Positions 16,330 through 25,969 of a DNA stretch of 64,000 nt are shown one piece after another. How positions within the stretch are numbered: position 1 is the stretch's first letter; the number at the start of each line of letters is the position of its first letter. This DNA comes from an uncultured Bacteroidales bacterium (GTDB lineage: Bacteria; Bacteroidota; Bacteroidia; Bacteroidales; UBA932): assembly GCA_944323825.1 (NCBI GenBank), contig CALUTY010000008.1, forward strand, positions 95,205 through 159,204, written 5' to 3'. The position numbers and the translations under genes were made by a program. The notes beneath the pieces are model-generated. The model searched no databases, was not told the origin of the DNA, and saw nothing but the letters and a program-made list of their open reading frames with translations.

Positions 16330-17178
16330 ATGAAAAGGATTCTGCTGCTGATTGTTTCAGTCTTGGCGCCTGTGATCATGTCAGCCCAGGCGCAGATAAC
16401 TACAAAAGACGAGAAAATCGAAGATTTCCCGGAAAAGACGACAAAGGTGGTCCTGTCGGGAAATGACTTTTTTGATGCCGCACTGAAGGAGGAGATCAGG
16501 GCGAGATGGAACATATCCGCATTTGAATTCTGCACCCTCGCGGAGTTTCAGGAACTTAAATCGGACGACAGCTATTATTTCCTGATGCCGGTGAAAAGCC
16601 GTTTCCGCAAGGAGAGCGAGCCGGGAATCGAGATGCTGACCCTCATAAAAGGCGGGGAGGGAGCAGACAAGGGACTCAGCAAAATGCTTGAAATAGTGTC
16701 AATTCCCGTCAGGGCAGCAAGATATCCGTCAGGCCGGGAACTCATCTTCCTGCCGGCCCTCATAGACATTATCCAGGAACATGTGCTTCATTCGCTCGAA
16801 CGCGGACTCAATGCATATTCCACGCTCGCAGGCACATCCACCAACATAATGGAGGCGGACACAATGAAAATCGTACTTGCGGAAGACGACCTTTCGGATG
16901 AGATCACCCCGGAAATCAGGGAATTCTATTTCAGAGACGGGGTCTGCTCCTCAGACGAGGAGACGGCGGACAACATGATGCTGGAAAATGCTCCGGGGAC
17001 CCTCGTAAGTTATACGGTGTTCCCATACGATCCTGTTCCCGGTTCATACTGCTACAAGATGCTTATAGATGCCGGCACACACAAGCTGTATTATTTCAGG
17101 AAACACAAGATAACAAAAAAGAGAGGACCGGGATTCCTGACGGAAGACCTGATGAGAATAACGGCAGACAGGAAATAA
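16330..17178 (+). CDS. Secreted protein of unknown function
   Basis: 282 residues from the ATG at 16330, chosen because it begins a clean signal peptide (MKRILLLIVSVLAPVIMSAQ) and lies downstream of the promoter box. I do not recognise a named domain. The mature part mixes hydrophilic strands and helices; segments such as YYFLMPVKSRFRKE, ELIFLPALIDIIQEHVLHS, IVLAEDDLSDEI and YYFRKHKITKKRGPGFL look globular, with no transmembrane segment or repeats. It is probably periplasmic. It is 7 bases upstream of an M16 peptidase gene and likely co-transcribed with it. Confidence 0.7.
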   Translation: MKRILLLIVSVLAPVIMSAQAQITTKDEKIEDFPEKTTKVVLSGNDFFDAALKEEIRARWNISAFEFCTLAEFQELKSDDSYYFLMPVKSRFRKESEPGIEMLTLIKGGEGADKGLSKMLEIVSIPVRAARYPSGRELIFLPALIDIIQEHVLHSLERGLNAYSTLAGTSTNIMEADTMKIVLAEDDLSDEITPEIREFYFRDGVCSSDEETADNMMLENAPGTLVSYTVFPYDPVPGSYCYKMLIDAGTHKLYYFRKHKITKKRGPGFLTEDLMRITADRK

Positions 17179-17185
17179 GGAAGGG

Positions 17186-18421
17186 ATGAAGTGCGGAAAG
17201 ACGCCATGCGGCATAAGGTATGCCGTAAAGACAGGAGGGTCGGCAGTGGGATATTGCGCCCTGAGCATAAGATGCGGCACGCGGGATGAGGAAGGCTACC
17301 ATTCCGGCATAGCCCATCTTGTGGAACACACCCTGTTCAAGGGAACGGCAAGAAAGAACGCCACCACCATAAACGGCTATCTTGACAGGCTCGGCGGCGA
17401 GCTGAACGCCTATACAACAAAGGAGGAAATAGTGCTGCACGCGACGGTACTGAAGGAGGACCTGAACAAGGCCGCCTCACTGCTCTTCGAACTTGCCACA
17501 TCCCCTTCATTTCCGGGGAATGAGGTGGAGACAGAAAAGGGGGTGGTCGTGGATGAAATCAATTCATACAAGGATTCCCCGTCTGAAGAGATATACGACA
17601 GGTTTGAAGAAATGCTGTTCTCCGGACACCCGCTCTCAGGCCCGATATTGGGGACCGCATCCTCTGTCAGAAAAATTACCCCGGATGAACTTCTGAAATT
17701 TGTAAAGGAGAAATTCAAGCCTGAGAACATGGCCTTCACAGTCGTGGCAGGACTGAATGAGGACAAGATGGAGAAGACCGTGCTCAAAATGGCTGAAAAA
17801 TACTTCCCGGAATGTGAAAAGCCTGCGGGAGAAATGCCTGAACCGAAACGCTTCAAGCCGGAGGCAGCCTGCTTCGACAAAAAGATGACAAGGCGTAACC
17901 ACCAGGTAAACTGTGTGATAGGGACCACTGCCCCGTCACTGTATGAAGAAAAGGAAAGGGTGGCGACCGTCCTGCTGTGCAACATTCTCGGAGGCCCTGC
18001 CACCAACTCCATCCTCAATTCCGTCCTGAGGGAAAAGAACGGATGGGTCTACGGGGTGGAATGCTCCTACACGCAATATGCCGACACCGGCATCGTGGCC
18101 ATCTGCCTCGGATGCGACAGGGACAACCTGGAAAAATGCTGCAAAGCCATCGGCAAGGAAATCAGGAAACTGCAGGACAGCCCGATGAGCGAAAGGAAAC
18201 TGAAGGCGGCAAAGAAGCAGCTGCTCGGACAGCTTGCCATAAGCTCCGACAACGGGGAGACCCAATGCCTTTCTATGGGAAAGAGCCTGCTCACATACGG
18301 ACATATCGCAGATGACGGGCAGACAAGGGAAAAGATCGAGGCAGTCTCGGCTGAAGAGCTGATGGAACTTTCACGCAGGATTTTTGACAAGGAAAGGCTG
18401 TCAAGGCTTGTATTTGCCTGA
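17186..18421 (+). CDS. M16 family zinc metallopeptidase
   Basis: Pitrilysin/processing-peptidase-like protein of 411 residues. The inverted zinc motif HLVEH is at residues 44-48, and the distal glutamate region ETEKGVVVDEINSY follows about 75 residues later. The C-terminal half holds the second M16 domain, including NSILNSVLREKNGWVYGVECSYTQY split over positions 18006-18071. It has no signal peptide, so it looks cytoplasmic; closest in layout to Bacillus YmxG/MlpA-type single-unit M16B proteins. It sits between the secreted protein gene and an O-methyltransferase gene with 7- and 16-base gaps. Confidence 0.9.
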   Translation: MKCGKTPCGIRYAVKTGGSAVGYCALSIRCGTRDEEGYHSGIAHLVEHTLFKGTARKNATTINGYLDRLGGELNAYTTKEEIVLHATVLKEDLNKAASLLFELATSPSFPGNEVETEKGVVVDEINSYKDSPSEEIYDRFEEMLFSGHPLSGPILGTASSVRKITPDELLKFVKEKFKPENMAFTVVAGLNEDKMEKTVLKMAEKYFPECEKPAGEMPEPKRFKPEAACFDKKMTRRNHQVNCVIGTTAPSLYEEKERVATVLLCNILGGPATNSILNSVLREKNGWVYGVECSYTQYADTGIVAICLGCDRDNLEKCCKAIGKEIRKLQDSPMSERKLKAAKKQLLGQLAISSDNGETQCLSMGKSLLTYGHIADDGQTREKIEAVSAEELMELSRRIFDKERLSRLVFA

Positions 18422-18437
18422 CACACAATAAAAGACT

Positions 18438-19073
18438 ATGGAAGCATCGGACAGATATATCAGGGAACATTCATCAGGACAGACGGAAGCCCTTGCCTGG
18501 ATAGAACGCCAGACCAACATCAGGACAAACCATGCCAGGATGCTTTCCGGAGCCGTCCAAGGGAGGTTTCTCACAATGCTCACGGAGATGATACGGCCTG
18601 CCAGGGTGCTCGAGATAGGCACATTCACCGGCTATTCCGCCGTCTGCATCGCCTACGGACTGCCCGAAGACGGACATCTCGATACCCTTGAAATCAATGA
18701 CGAGCTTGAAGACCTGATTCTCGAAGGATTCGACAGGGCCGGGGTAAGCGACAAGATATCCCTTCTCATAGGTGATGCGAAGAAGACGCTGGAACGGCTG
18801 AAATCCGGGCAATACGACATGGTGTATATCGATGCCAACAAAAGGGAATATCCTGAATACTACGATCTTGTCTTCGACATGGTGCGTCCCGGAGGCTATA
18901 TCCTCGCAGACAATGTGCTCTGGGACGGCAAAGTCTGGCTCAATCCTCTTCCGCAGGACAAGCAGACACAGGGCATCGCTGCATTCAACAGCATCGTCGC
19001 CCGCGATCCCCGCGTCGAATCAGTCATCCTCCCCGTCCGGGACGGCCTCAACCTCATCCGGAAGAAACCCTGA
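18438..19073 (+). CDS. SAM-dependent O-methyltransferase (COMT-like)
   Basis: 211-residue class I methyltransferase of the family that includes bacterial caffeoyl-CoA-type and TrmR-like enzymes. Motif I is VLEIGTFTGYSAV, motif II includes LDTLEINDEL, and a metal-site-type YDMVYIDANKREYPEYYD segment is followed by RPGGYILADNVLW. The tRNA-modifying TrmR and catechol-type enzymes both show this pattern, so the substrate cannot be fixed. Last gene of the 16330-19073 unit; it converges with murA, with a single base between the stop codons. Confidence 0.88.
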   Translation: MEASDRYIREHSSGQTEALAWIERQTNIRTNHARMLSGAVQGRFLTMLTEMIRPARVLEIGTFTGYSAVCIAYGLPEDGHLDTLEINDELEDLILEGFDRAGVSDKISLLIGDAKKTLERLKSGQYDMVYIDANKREYPEYYDLVFDMVRPGGYILADNVLWDGKVWLNPLPQDKQTQGIAAFNSIVARDPRVESVILPVRDGLNLIRKKP

Positions 19074-19074
19074 A

Positions 19075-20388
19075 CTAATTTCTTGAAATATGTGCACCGA
19101 GGGCATTAAGACGGATGTCGATGTCTTCGTAGCCACGGTCAATCTGCTCTATATTGCCGATGACGCTCGTGCCCTTGGCGGACATGGCAGCGATGAGCAT
19201 GGCTATGCCGGCACGGATGTCCGGTGAAAGCATGTTGTTGGCCCTGAGCGTGAATTTGTGGTCATGGCCTATCACCACGGCGCGATGAGGGTCGCAAAGA
19301 ATGATCTGCGCCCCCATGTCTATCAGCCTGTCCACAAAGAAAAGCCTGCTTTCGAACATCTTCTGATGAATTAGGACGCTGCCCTTGCACTGTGTGGCCA
19401 CGACGAGCATCACGCTGAGGAGGTCAGGAGTAAGACCGGGCCACGGGGCATCGGCTATGGTCAGGATGGAACCGTCCAGAAAGGATTCTATGACATAGCT
19501 CTCCTGCTCCGGAATGAATATGTCATCACCACGCTGCTCAAGGTTTATGCCGAGGCGGCGGAAACATTCGGGGATGATGCCGAGATTGTCGTATGAAACA
19601 TCCTTGATGGTGATGGAGCTGCGGGTGATTGCAGCCATCCCGATGAAACTTCCGACTTCTATCATGTCCGGAAGAAGGGTGTGACTCGCACCGTGAAGCT
19701 TTTCCACACCTGTGACGGTCAAGAGATTGGACCCGATGCCTTCAATCTTCGCCCCCATGGACACCAACAGGCGGCAGAGCTGCTGTATATACGGTTCGCA
19801 GGCGGCATTATAGATGGTCGTGGTGCCTTCTGCAAGGGTGGCTGCCATCAGGATATTCGCCGTGCCTGTCACTGAAGCCTCGTCCAGAAGCATATATTTG
19901 CCTTTCAGGCGTTGGCCTTCCGGGACATGGAGATAGAAAGCCTTCTTGTCATTGTCATATTCCAGGCCGGCACCGAGGTTCATCAGGCCGAGGATGTGCG
20001 TGTCCACCCTCCTGCGGCCGATCTTGTCCCCGCCCGGCTTCGGGAAATAGGCGCTGCCGAAACGGGCAAGAATCGGGCCGACAACCATCAGGGATCCGCG
20101 GAGAGCGGCGCATTTCCGGACAAAATCATCGCTCCGGACATAGTCAATGTCGATTTCATCGGCCTTGAACACATAGCAGCCCTTTTCCTTGCGGGTGACC
20201 TTGACCCCCATCCCTTCCAGAAGGATGATCAGGTTGCGTATGTCCAGGATTTCCGGAATATTGGAAATCGTGACCTCCTCATCTGTGAGCAGGACGGCAC
20301 TTATCACCTGAAGCGCCTCATTCTTCGCTCCCTGCGGGCGGATGACTCCGCTGAGCTTGTGCCCGCCTTCAATGACAAACGAACTCAT
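19075..20388 (-). CDS. murA: UDP-N-acetylglucosamine 1-carboxyvinyltransferase
   Basis: First committed enzyme of peptidoglycan synthesis, adding enolpyruvate to UDP-GlcNAc. It has the N-terminal RPQGAKNEAL and the active-site loop PKPGGDKIGRRRVDTH. The position equivalent to E. coli Cys115 is Asp121 here (codon at 20026-20028). In mycobacteria and chlamydiae the same change keeps activity and blocks fosfomycin adduction. 437 residues, full length. Last gene of a tight minus-strand run dnaG-metG-murB-murA; 12 bases follow the murB stop. Confidence 0.95.
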   Translation of the reverse strand: MSSFVIEGGHKLSGVIRPQGAKNEALQVISAVLLTDEEVTISNIPEILDIRNLIILLEGMGVKVTRKEKGCYVFKADEIDIDYVRSDDFVRKCAALRGSLMVVGPILARFGSAYFPKPGGDKIGRRRVDTHILGLMNLGAGLEYDNDKKAFYLHVPEGQRLKGKYMLLDEASVTGTANILMAATLAEGTTTIYNAACEPYIQQLCRLLVSMGAKIEGIGSNLLTVTGVEKLHGASHTLLPDMIEVGSFIGMAAITRSSITIKDVSYDNLGIIPECFRRLGINLEQRGDDIFIPEQESYVIESFLDGSILTIADAPWPGLTPDLLSVMLVVATQCKGSVLIHQKMFESRLFFVDRLIDMGAQIILCDPHRAVVIGHDHKFTLRANNMLSPDIRAGIAMLIAAMSAKGTSVIGNIEQIDRGYEDIDIRLNALGAHISRN

Positions 20389-20400
20389 AATGTTGCAGAT

Positions 20401-21534
20401 TTACACATGCTCCACTTCCGGATGAAGTGTCACACCGAATTTTTCATATACCGCCTTTACTGCCATCGCCTCAACGGCAAGGATTTCTGAAGGAGAGGCA
20501 TTCCCCGTCAGGTTGACTATCACCAGCGGCTGTTTCTCATAGATGCCTGCATTCCCGGCGACAAGGCCTTTCAGCCCGCACTGGTCCAGCAGCCACGCGG
20601 CAGGAACCTTTATAAACCCCGAACCGGCGTCATAATGAGGGACTTCATAATCCGCCCCGTGCTCTATCCTCGCCACGGAGGCAATCCGTTCATAGTCCGA
20701 CCTCGGGATGACCGGATTCTTGAAAAAGCTCCCGGCACTCCCGATGACTGCAGGGTCCGGCAACTTGGCATTCCTTATGGAAAGTATCACATTCCTCACA
20801 AGCATGGATGACAACCCTGCTTCCGTATGGTTTCCTGCAGTTTCAAATGCAGCGTTCACCGCCTCTTTCACATGACCGTAGTCCAGCCTCGGAACGGGCA
20901 CTGAAGAAAGAGTGAAGACAACCGAAGTCACCACATACCTGCCTTTGGCCGAATCCTTGAACATGGAATCCCGATAGCCGTAGCCGCACTCCGAGGCCTT
21001 GAAGGCAACCCTGCGGCCCGTGACGCAGTCAAAGCATTTCACCTGAAAAATGATGTCCTTTGCCTCAACCCCGTATGCCCCTATGTTCTGGACTGCCGCA
21101 GCCCCGACCTCGCCAGGAATCCCGGAAAGGTTCTCCGGCCCCCAAAGCCCCCTTTCAGCGCACCAGAGGCAGAAGTCATCCCAGAGCACCCCGGCTCCGG
21201 CCTCTACAAGCATCTTGCCGTCCGCAGCCAGGTCTGCACAGATTTCCGCTGCAGACACCCCTGCCTGATACTGATGCCCGGCACCTTCCAACACAGAAAT
21301 GAACCTTATGTCAGAATGAAAGACAGTCCCCGGGAAATCCTTTGTGAAAAGCAGGTTGCTCCCCTTCCCTATATGCAGGAAAGGGCTCGGCAGACCGTCC
21401 GGAGACATCCCGTGCCTCATCTTCCAAAGCTCCTCCAGCTCCTCCACCGTCCCGTATTCCACAAAGCATGCGCAGGACACCTTCATTCCGAAGGTGTTCC
21501 ACGCCCTGAGATCCATATTGTGACTTGTCTTCAT
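20401..21534 (-). CDS. murB: UDP-N-acetylmuramate dehydrogenase
   Basis: FAD enzyme that reduces the MurA product to UDP-MurNAc. N-terminal NTFGMKV and GKGSNLLF are followed by the FAD-binding ENLSGIPGEVGAAAVQNIGA, the YGYRDSMFK stretch with the catalytic region, and GSAGSFFKNPVI with the catalytic Ser. 377 residues, close to type I (E. coli-like) enzymes, consistent with the YRDS-type loop. Seven bases downstream of metG and next to murA, so the two consecutive wall steps are coupled. Confidence 0.95.
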   Translation of the reverse strand: MKTSHNMDLRAWNTFGMKVSCACFVEYGTVEELEELWKMRHGMSPDGLPSPFLHIGKGSNLLFTKDFPGTVFHSDIRFISVLEGAGHQYQAGVSAAEICADLAADGKMLVEAGAGVLWDDFCLWCAERGLWGPENLSGIPGEVGAAAVQNIGAYGVEAKDIIFQVKCFDCVTGRRVAFKASECGYGYRDSMFKDSAKGRYVVTSVVFTLSSVPVPRLDYGHVKEAVNAAFETAGNHTEAGLSSMLVRNVILSIRNAKLPDPAVIGSAGSFFKNPVIPRSDYERIASVARIEHGADYEVPHYDAGSGFIKVPAAWLLDQCGLKGLVAGNAGIYEKQPLVIVNLTGNASPSEILAVEAMAVKAVYEKFGVTLHPEVEHV

Positions 21535-21541
21535 CTGTTCT

Positions 21542-23746
21542 TTATCCTATTTCGGCGCCGTTGGAAAGTGGCTCCTGAGGGGTGATGAAGCGCATCTTGC
21601 CGTCGCCCTGGCGGGCCATGAGGATCATGCCCTTGGACTCGATGCCGCGGATCTTGCGCGGAGCGAGGTTGGCAAGGATGCAGATCTGGCGGCCGACCAT
21701 CTGCTCGGGAGTATAATATTCGGCTATGCCGGAAACGATGACACGCTTGTCGATGCCGGTGTCAATGGTGAGCTTGAGAAGCTTGTCGGTCTTAGGGACA
21801 CGCTCGGCCTCAAGGACTGTGGCAGTGCGGATGTCCATCTTCTCAAAATCCTCAAATGTGCACTCAGTCTTCTGCGGAGTGACACGGCGGGCCTCTTCGG
21901 CGGCCTGCGCCGCCTCGTTGGCCTTGCGGATTTCCTCAAGCCTGTTGATCTGGGCCTCGACCACGCTGTCCTCTATCTTGCTGAACAGAAGTTCCGGCTC
22001 GCCAAGCTGGTGTCCCTCAGGCAGGAGGCATCCCGCACCGAGAAGGCTCCAGGTGAGGACGACAGAGAAATCATCTGCAGAAGAACGCCTTGCACCGGTG
22101 TCCCCGCCATCCCTTGCCGGATAGGTATGCAGAGCGGCAGCCTCATTCTCCCCATAGAAATTGACGGTAGGGGCACCTTCCCCGTGACGATGGTCAGCAC
22201 CGGCTATAAGCCCCACATTGAGAATCTTCCTGAGCTTCTCCGCGGAGAACGGAAGGAACGGCTCGAATGCTATAGCAAGGTTGGCACATATCTGGAGGGC
22301 GACATTAAGGATGGATGCCGTCCTGTCCATGTCTGTCTTGGCGACCTTCCACGGCTCGGTGTCGGTCAGATACTTGTTGCCGAGACGGGCCATGTTCATG
22401 GCTTCCTTCAGGGCCTCGCGGAACTTGTAGTTTTCAAGATTGCCTTCTATCGCTTCCCTCATTGCCGGCAGCTGGGCAAGGGTCTCGGCATCAATCGGCT
22501 CGGACTTCTTGTCGGCAGGTACCATGCCTCCGAAATATTTGTGTGTGAGGACCACGGCACGGTTTACGAAATTGCCGAGGATCGCCACAAGTTCGTTGTT
22601 GTTGCGGGCCTGGAAATCTTTCCAGCTGTAATCATTATCCTTGGTCTCAGGAGCATTGGCGCAGAGCACATATCTCAGCACATCTTCCTGTCCCGGGAAC
22701 TCCTTAAGATATTCCTGGAGCCATACTGCCCAGTTCCTGGTAGTGGAAATCTTTCTGCCTTCAAGATTGAGGAACTCGTTTGCAGGTACATTGTCCGGAA
22801 GGATGAAATCCCCATAGGCCTTCAGCATTGACGGGAAGACGATGCAATGGAAGACGATATTGTCCTTTCCGATGAAATGTACGAGCTTGGTGTCCTCAGA
22901 CTTCCACCATTTCTCCCATGACTGTGGCAGGAGTTCCTTGGTGTTGGAAATATAGCCGATAGGGGCATCGAACCACACATAGAGCACCTTGCCTTCAGCT
23001 CCTTCCACCGGCACCGGAACACCCCAGTCGAGGTCACGGCTCACGGCACGAGGCTGCAGGCCGCCGTCAATCCAGGACTTGCACTGTCCGTACACATTGG
23101 TCTTCCATTCCTTGTGGCCTTCCAATATCCACTCCTTCAGCCACGGTTCATATTGGTCGAGAGGCAGATACCAGTGTTTAGTCTTCCTCTTGACAGGCTC
23201 GCTGCCGCTCAGGGCGGACTTGGGGTTTATAAGCTCGTCCGGGCTGAGGGTACTGCCGCATTTTTCGCACTGGTCACCGTATGCCCCCTCCGCCCCGCAT
23301 TTCGGGCAGGTCCCGACTATATAGCGGTCTGCAAGGAAGGTATTCGCCTCGGTGTCATAATATTGCTCGCTCTCCTTCTCGATGAATTTCCCTTCATCAT
23401 AAAGCTTCCTGAAAAACTCGGAGGCGGTCTTCTCATGCACATCCGAAGTGGTCCTGGAATATATGTCGAAATTGATTCCGAGTCCGGTGAACGAATCCTT
23501 TATTATCCTGTGGAACCTGTCCACGACATCCTGCGGTGTGCATCCCTCCTTTTTGGCCTTGATGGTGATAGGCACCCCGTGCTCGTCGGAGCCGCAGATG
23601 AAAAGCACATCCTCGCCTTTCATCCTCAGATATCTCACATAAATGTCGGCAGGCACATAAACCCCGGCAAGATGGCCGATATGCACCGGTCCGTTTGCGT
23701 ACGGAAGCGCACATGTGACAAGTGTCCTTTTGTAATTGTCTTTCAT
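21542..23746 (-). CDS. metG: Methionyl-tRNA synthetase
   Basis: Class I synthetase with [14 protein letters not shown] (HIGH motif), a zinc knuckle [18 protein letters not shown], the KMSKS-equivalent RKISTTRN, an anticodon-binding helical domain, a lineage-type linker around positions 22010-22140, and a C-terminal Trbp111-like OB domain ([20 protein letters not shown]) that dimerises and binds tRNA. 734 residues, normal for Bacteroidota. It sits 32 bases downstream of dnaG. Confidence 0.96.
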   Translation of the reverse strand: MKDNYKRTLVTCALPYANGPVHIGHLAGVYVPADIYVRYLRMKGEDVLFICGSDEHGVPITIKAKKEGCTPQDVVDRFHRIIKDSFTGLGINFDIYSRTTSDVHEKTASEFFRKLYDEGKFIEKESEQYYDTEANTFLADRYIVGTCPKCGAEGAYGDQCEKCGSTLSPDELINPKSALSGSEPVKRKTKHWYLPLDQYEPWLKEWILEGHKEWKTNVYGQCKSWIDGGLQPRAVSRDLDWGVPVPVEGAEGKVLYVWFDAPIGYISNTKELLPQSWEKWWKSEDTKLVHFIGKDNIVFHCIVFPSMLKAYGDFILPDNVPANEFLNLEGRKISTTRNWAVWLQEYLKEFPGQEDVLRYVLCANAPETKDNDYSWKDFQARNNNELVAILGNFVNRAVVLTHKYFGGMVPADKKSEPIDAETLAQLPAMREAIEGNLENYKFREALKEAMNMARLGNKYLTDTEPWKVAKTDMDRTASILNVALQICANLAIAFEPFLPFSAEKLRKILNVGLIAGADHRHGEGAPTVNFYGENEAAALHTYPARDGGDTGARRSSADDFSVVLTWSLLGAGCLLPEGHQLGEPELLFSKIEDSVVEAQINRLEEIRKANEAAQAAEEARRVTPQKTECTFEDFEKMDIRTATVLEAERVPKTDKLLKLTIDTGIDKRVIVSGIAEYYTPEQMVGRQICILANLAPRKIRGIESKGMILMARQGDGKMRFITPQEPLSNGAEIG

Positions 23747-23778
23747 ATCCTATAGTCTAAAATTTCAAACATTGTCCA

Positions 23779-25779
23779 TCATACCCGTCCGAGACGGTTG
23801 TTGAGGTTTTTCCTGGCCTTGTTCAGTCCATCCATCACCTTCAGTATGTCCATCTGTGCGGCGACATCATCACCGGCGGACTCCAGCTTTGCATCGTATT
23901 CGGCAAGCATCTTCTCTATCCTGCGGCTCTGGTAGGCCATCACGGACTTGGGAACATACATCACAAGCATCGTGGACTTCGAGGTGAGGGCATTTATATA
24001 GTTTTCCACCGTAATGATATACTTGTCCTCCAGAAGGTCGGCTGTGACAAGGGCGATTTCCCTGTCCGTACTGTTCAGCAGCCTGTTCCTTATCTGTTCC
24101 TGGGTCAGTCCCCGGTCATACATCCCGAAATATTCGTCATAGACCTTTCTGTATATGCCGTTGGCAAACTGCACATCATCTCCGGCAAGGGCGGAATCGA
24201 TGAATTCTGCTACAGTCTGGGACTCCCCCTCCATATAGAATTCCGAATCGCGGTCAAATGCCAGATGCTCATCACCGGATTCCACAATGAATCCCAGCAG
24301 CTCCTTTTCGCACGGTGCAAGATAAACATCATCGAATTCCAGCCCTGCCGGAGCCGAGAGCATGCTCACCGGGCGCGGTTCCGAAGCGGAGGCACCCGTG
24401 TCTTCCACCGGGCGTGACAGGGTATGTTCCTCTTCCCTGCGCCTGCGGCTGTCATTCCTGGTCTTCTCCTCCGCAAGCATTTCCCCCCTGGTATGACCTA
24501 TGCGCTCGAAAAGTATCTGCGAGTCAATGTTGAACTTGCGGCTGCACACATCCACATAAACGGAGCGCTTGACGGCATCCGGAATGAGAGCCACGGTGTC
24601 AGCTATGTCATTTATCAGGTTGGCCCTTTTCAGAGGGTCGTCCCCGGCTTCACCGAGCAATATGTCCGACTTGAATTCTATGAAATCCTGCTCATGGGAG
24701 TCAATGAAATTCCTGACCTCCTCCAGCGTATGTTTCCTCGAAAACGAGTCCGGGTCATCTCCGTCAGGAAGAAGCACCACCTTCACATTCAGCCCTTCCT
24801 TCAGCACCAGACCGATGCCCCTCAACGCGGCATGTATCCCCGCCGAATCCCCGTCATATATAATGGTGACATTTTCAGTGAACCTTTTAATCAGCCTCAC
24901 CTGTTCCACTGTCAGGGATGTGCCGCTGGAAGCAGCCACATTGGTGATACCGAGCTGGTGCATCGATATCACATCCAGATAGCCCTCGACAAGGAAGCAC
25001 CTGTCCCGGCGGACAATCTCGTTTCTCGCGAAATAAATCCCGTACAGAGACCTGCTCTTGACATATATCTCCGTCTCCGGGGAATTGACATATTTCGCCA
25101 CTGTCTTGTCCGTCCTCAATGTCCTGCCCCCGAAGGCTATCGGCCTCCCGTTCACGGAATGTATCGGAAAGATGACCCTGTCGAAGAACCGGTCCGAAAG
25201 ACTGCCGTCATCCCTTTTTACACACAGGCCGGTGTCCACAAGAAATTCCTCCTTGTAGCCTGCCTCCCTTGCGGCATCGGCAAGGGCATGGCGGCTGAGC
25301 GGTGCCCATCCGAGCCCGAATTTCTCTATGGTGGCATCCTCCAGCCCTCTTGACTTGAAATAGGCGTATCCGATGGCATGGCCTTCCTCTGTCTTGAGCG
25401 AATCCTTGAAGAAGCCTGCGGCAAATTCAGAAACGAGCATGAGGCTCTCATTGCGCTGCCTCAGGGCAATGTCCTCGGCGGACTCTTCCTTCTCGACCAC
25501 TTCGATGTTGTATTTCTTCGCAAGGAATTTCAGGGCTTCGCCATAGGACAGGTTCTCATGCTCCATCACAAAGCCCACGGCAGTGCCCGACTTGCCGCAG
25601 CCGAAGCATTTGAATATCCCCTTTGCGGGAGAAACATAGAATGAAGGAGTCTTCTCATTGTGGAAAGGACAGCATGCGACAAAATTCGCCCCTCTTCTTT
25701 TCAGCGAGACGAAATCCCCGACTACATCTTCAACACGGGCTGCATCTATTATCCTGTCTACTGTCTCCTTCGGTATCAT
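23779..25779 (-). CDS. dnaG: DNA primase
   Basis: Synthesises RNA primers at the replication fork. It has the CHC2 zinc ribbon (CPFHNEKTPSF and FKCFGCG), the RNA polymerase domain (DRVIFPIHSVNGRPIAFGGR), the TOPRIM motif FLVEGYLDVISMHQ with IYDGDSAGIHAALRG, and a C-terminal helicase-interaction region after a variable linker (about 445-490). 666 residues. First gene of the dnaG-metG-murB-murA run; the palindrome at 25781 sits directly against its start. Confidence 0.95.
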   Translation of the reverse strand: MIPKETVDRIIDAARVEDVVGDFVSLKRRGANFVACCPFHNEKTPSFYVSPAKGIFKCFGCGKSGTAVGFVMEHENLSYGEALKFLAKKYNIEVVEKEESAEDIALRQRNESLMLVSEFAAGFFKDSLKTEEGHAIGYAYFKSRGLEDATIEKFGLGWAPLSRHALADAAREAGYKEEFLVDTGLCVKRDDGSLSDRFFDRVIFPIHSVNGRPIAFGGRTLRTDKTVAKYVNSPETEIYVKSRSLYGIYFARNEIVRRDRCFLVEGYLDVISMHQLGITNVAASSGTSLTVEQVRLIKRFTENVTIIYDGDSAGIHAALRGIGLVLKEGLNVKVVLLPDGDDPDSFSRKHTLEEVRNFIDSHEQDFIEFKSDILLGEAGDDPLKRANLINDIADTVALIPDAVKRSVYVDVCSRKFNIDSQILFERIGHTRGEMLAEEKTRNDSRRRREEEHTLSRPVEDTGASASEPRPVSMLSAPAGLEFDDVYLAPCEKELLGFIVESGDEHLAFDRDSEFYMEGESQTVAEFIDSALAGDDVQFANGIYRKVYDEYFGMYDRGLTQEQIRNRLLNSTDREIALVTADLLEDKYIITVENYINALTSKSTMLVMYVPKSVMAYQSRRIEKMLAEYDAKLESAGDDVAAQMDILKVMDGLNKARKNLNNRLGRV

Positions 25780-25780
25780 A

Positions 25781-25842
25781 TTAACGTCAGTCCGACGGAT
25801 TTGTTTTACTCAGCACCAGGGAATCCGTCGGACTGTCGTTAA
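25781..25842. repeat. 21-bp inverted repeat abutting the dnaG start codon
   Basis: The arm TTAACGTCAGTCCGACGGATT (25781-25801; reported here as a 21-base arm, core CAGTCCGACGGATT) pairs with 25822-25842 with a single mismatch across a 20-base spacer. It begins one base upstream of the dnaG ATG, so in dnaG mRNA it would form a long hairpin in the leader next to the start codon. It could equally be a mobile palindromic element. Confidence 0.6.
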
Positions 25843-25876
25843 GGATTTCTTCGAAATCCATTTGTCTTAATCCCCA

Positions 25877-25960
25877 GTCGCTCCGCGACAGCCCCTTACT
25901 AAGGGGCGTCACCCTCCTTTCTCCTCCCTACATAGGGAGGACTGTCGCAGGACAAGTCCT
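25877..25960. repeat. Cluster of four short palindromes
   Basis: Four consecutive hairpins: GTCGC-tcc-GCGAC (25877-25889), CCCCTT-act-AAGGGG (25892-25906), CCTCCCT-acat-AGGGAGG (25923-25940) and AGGAC-aa-GTCCT (25949-25960). No coding potential. It resembles a REP-like extragenic palindromic element, and one or more stems could terminate the DUF308 gene, which ends at 25970 and is transcribed towards it. Confidence 0.55.
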
Positions 25961-25969
25961 GCTCCGTAA

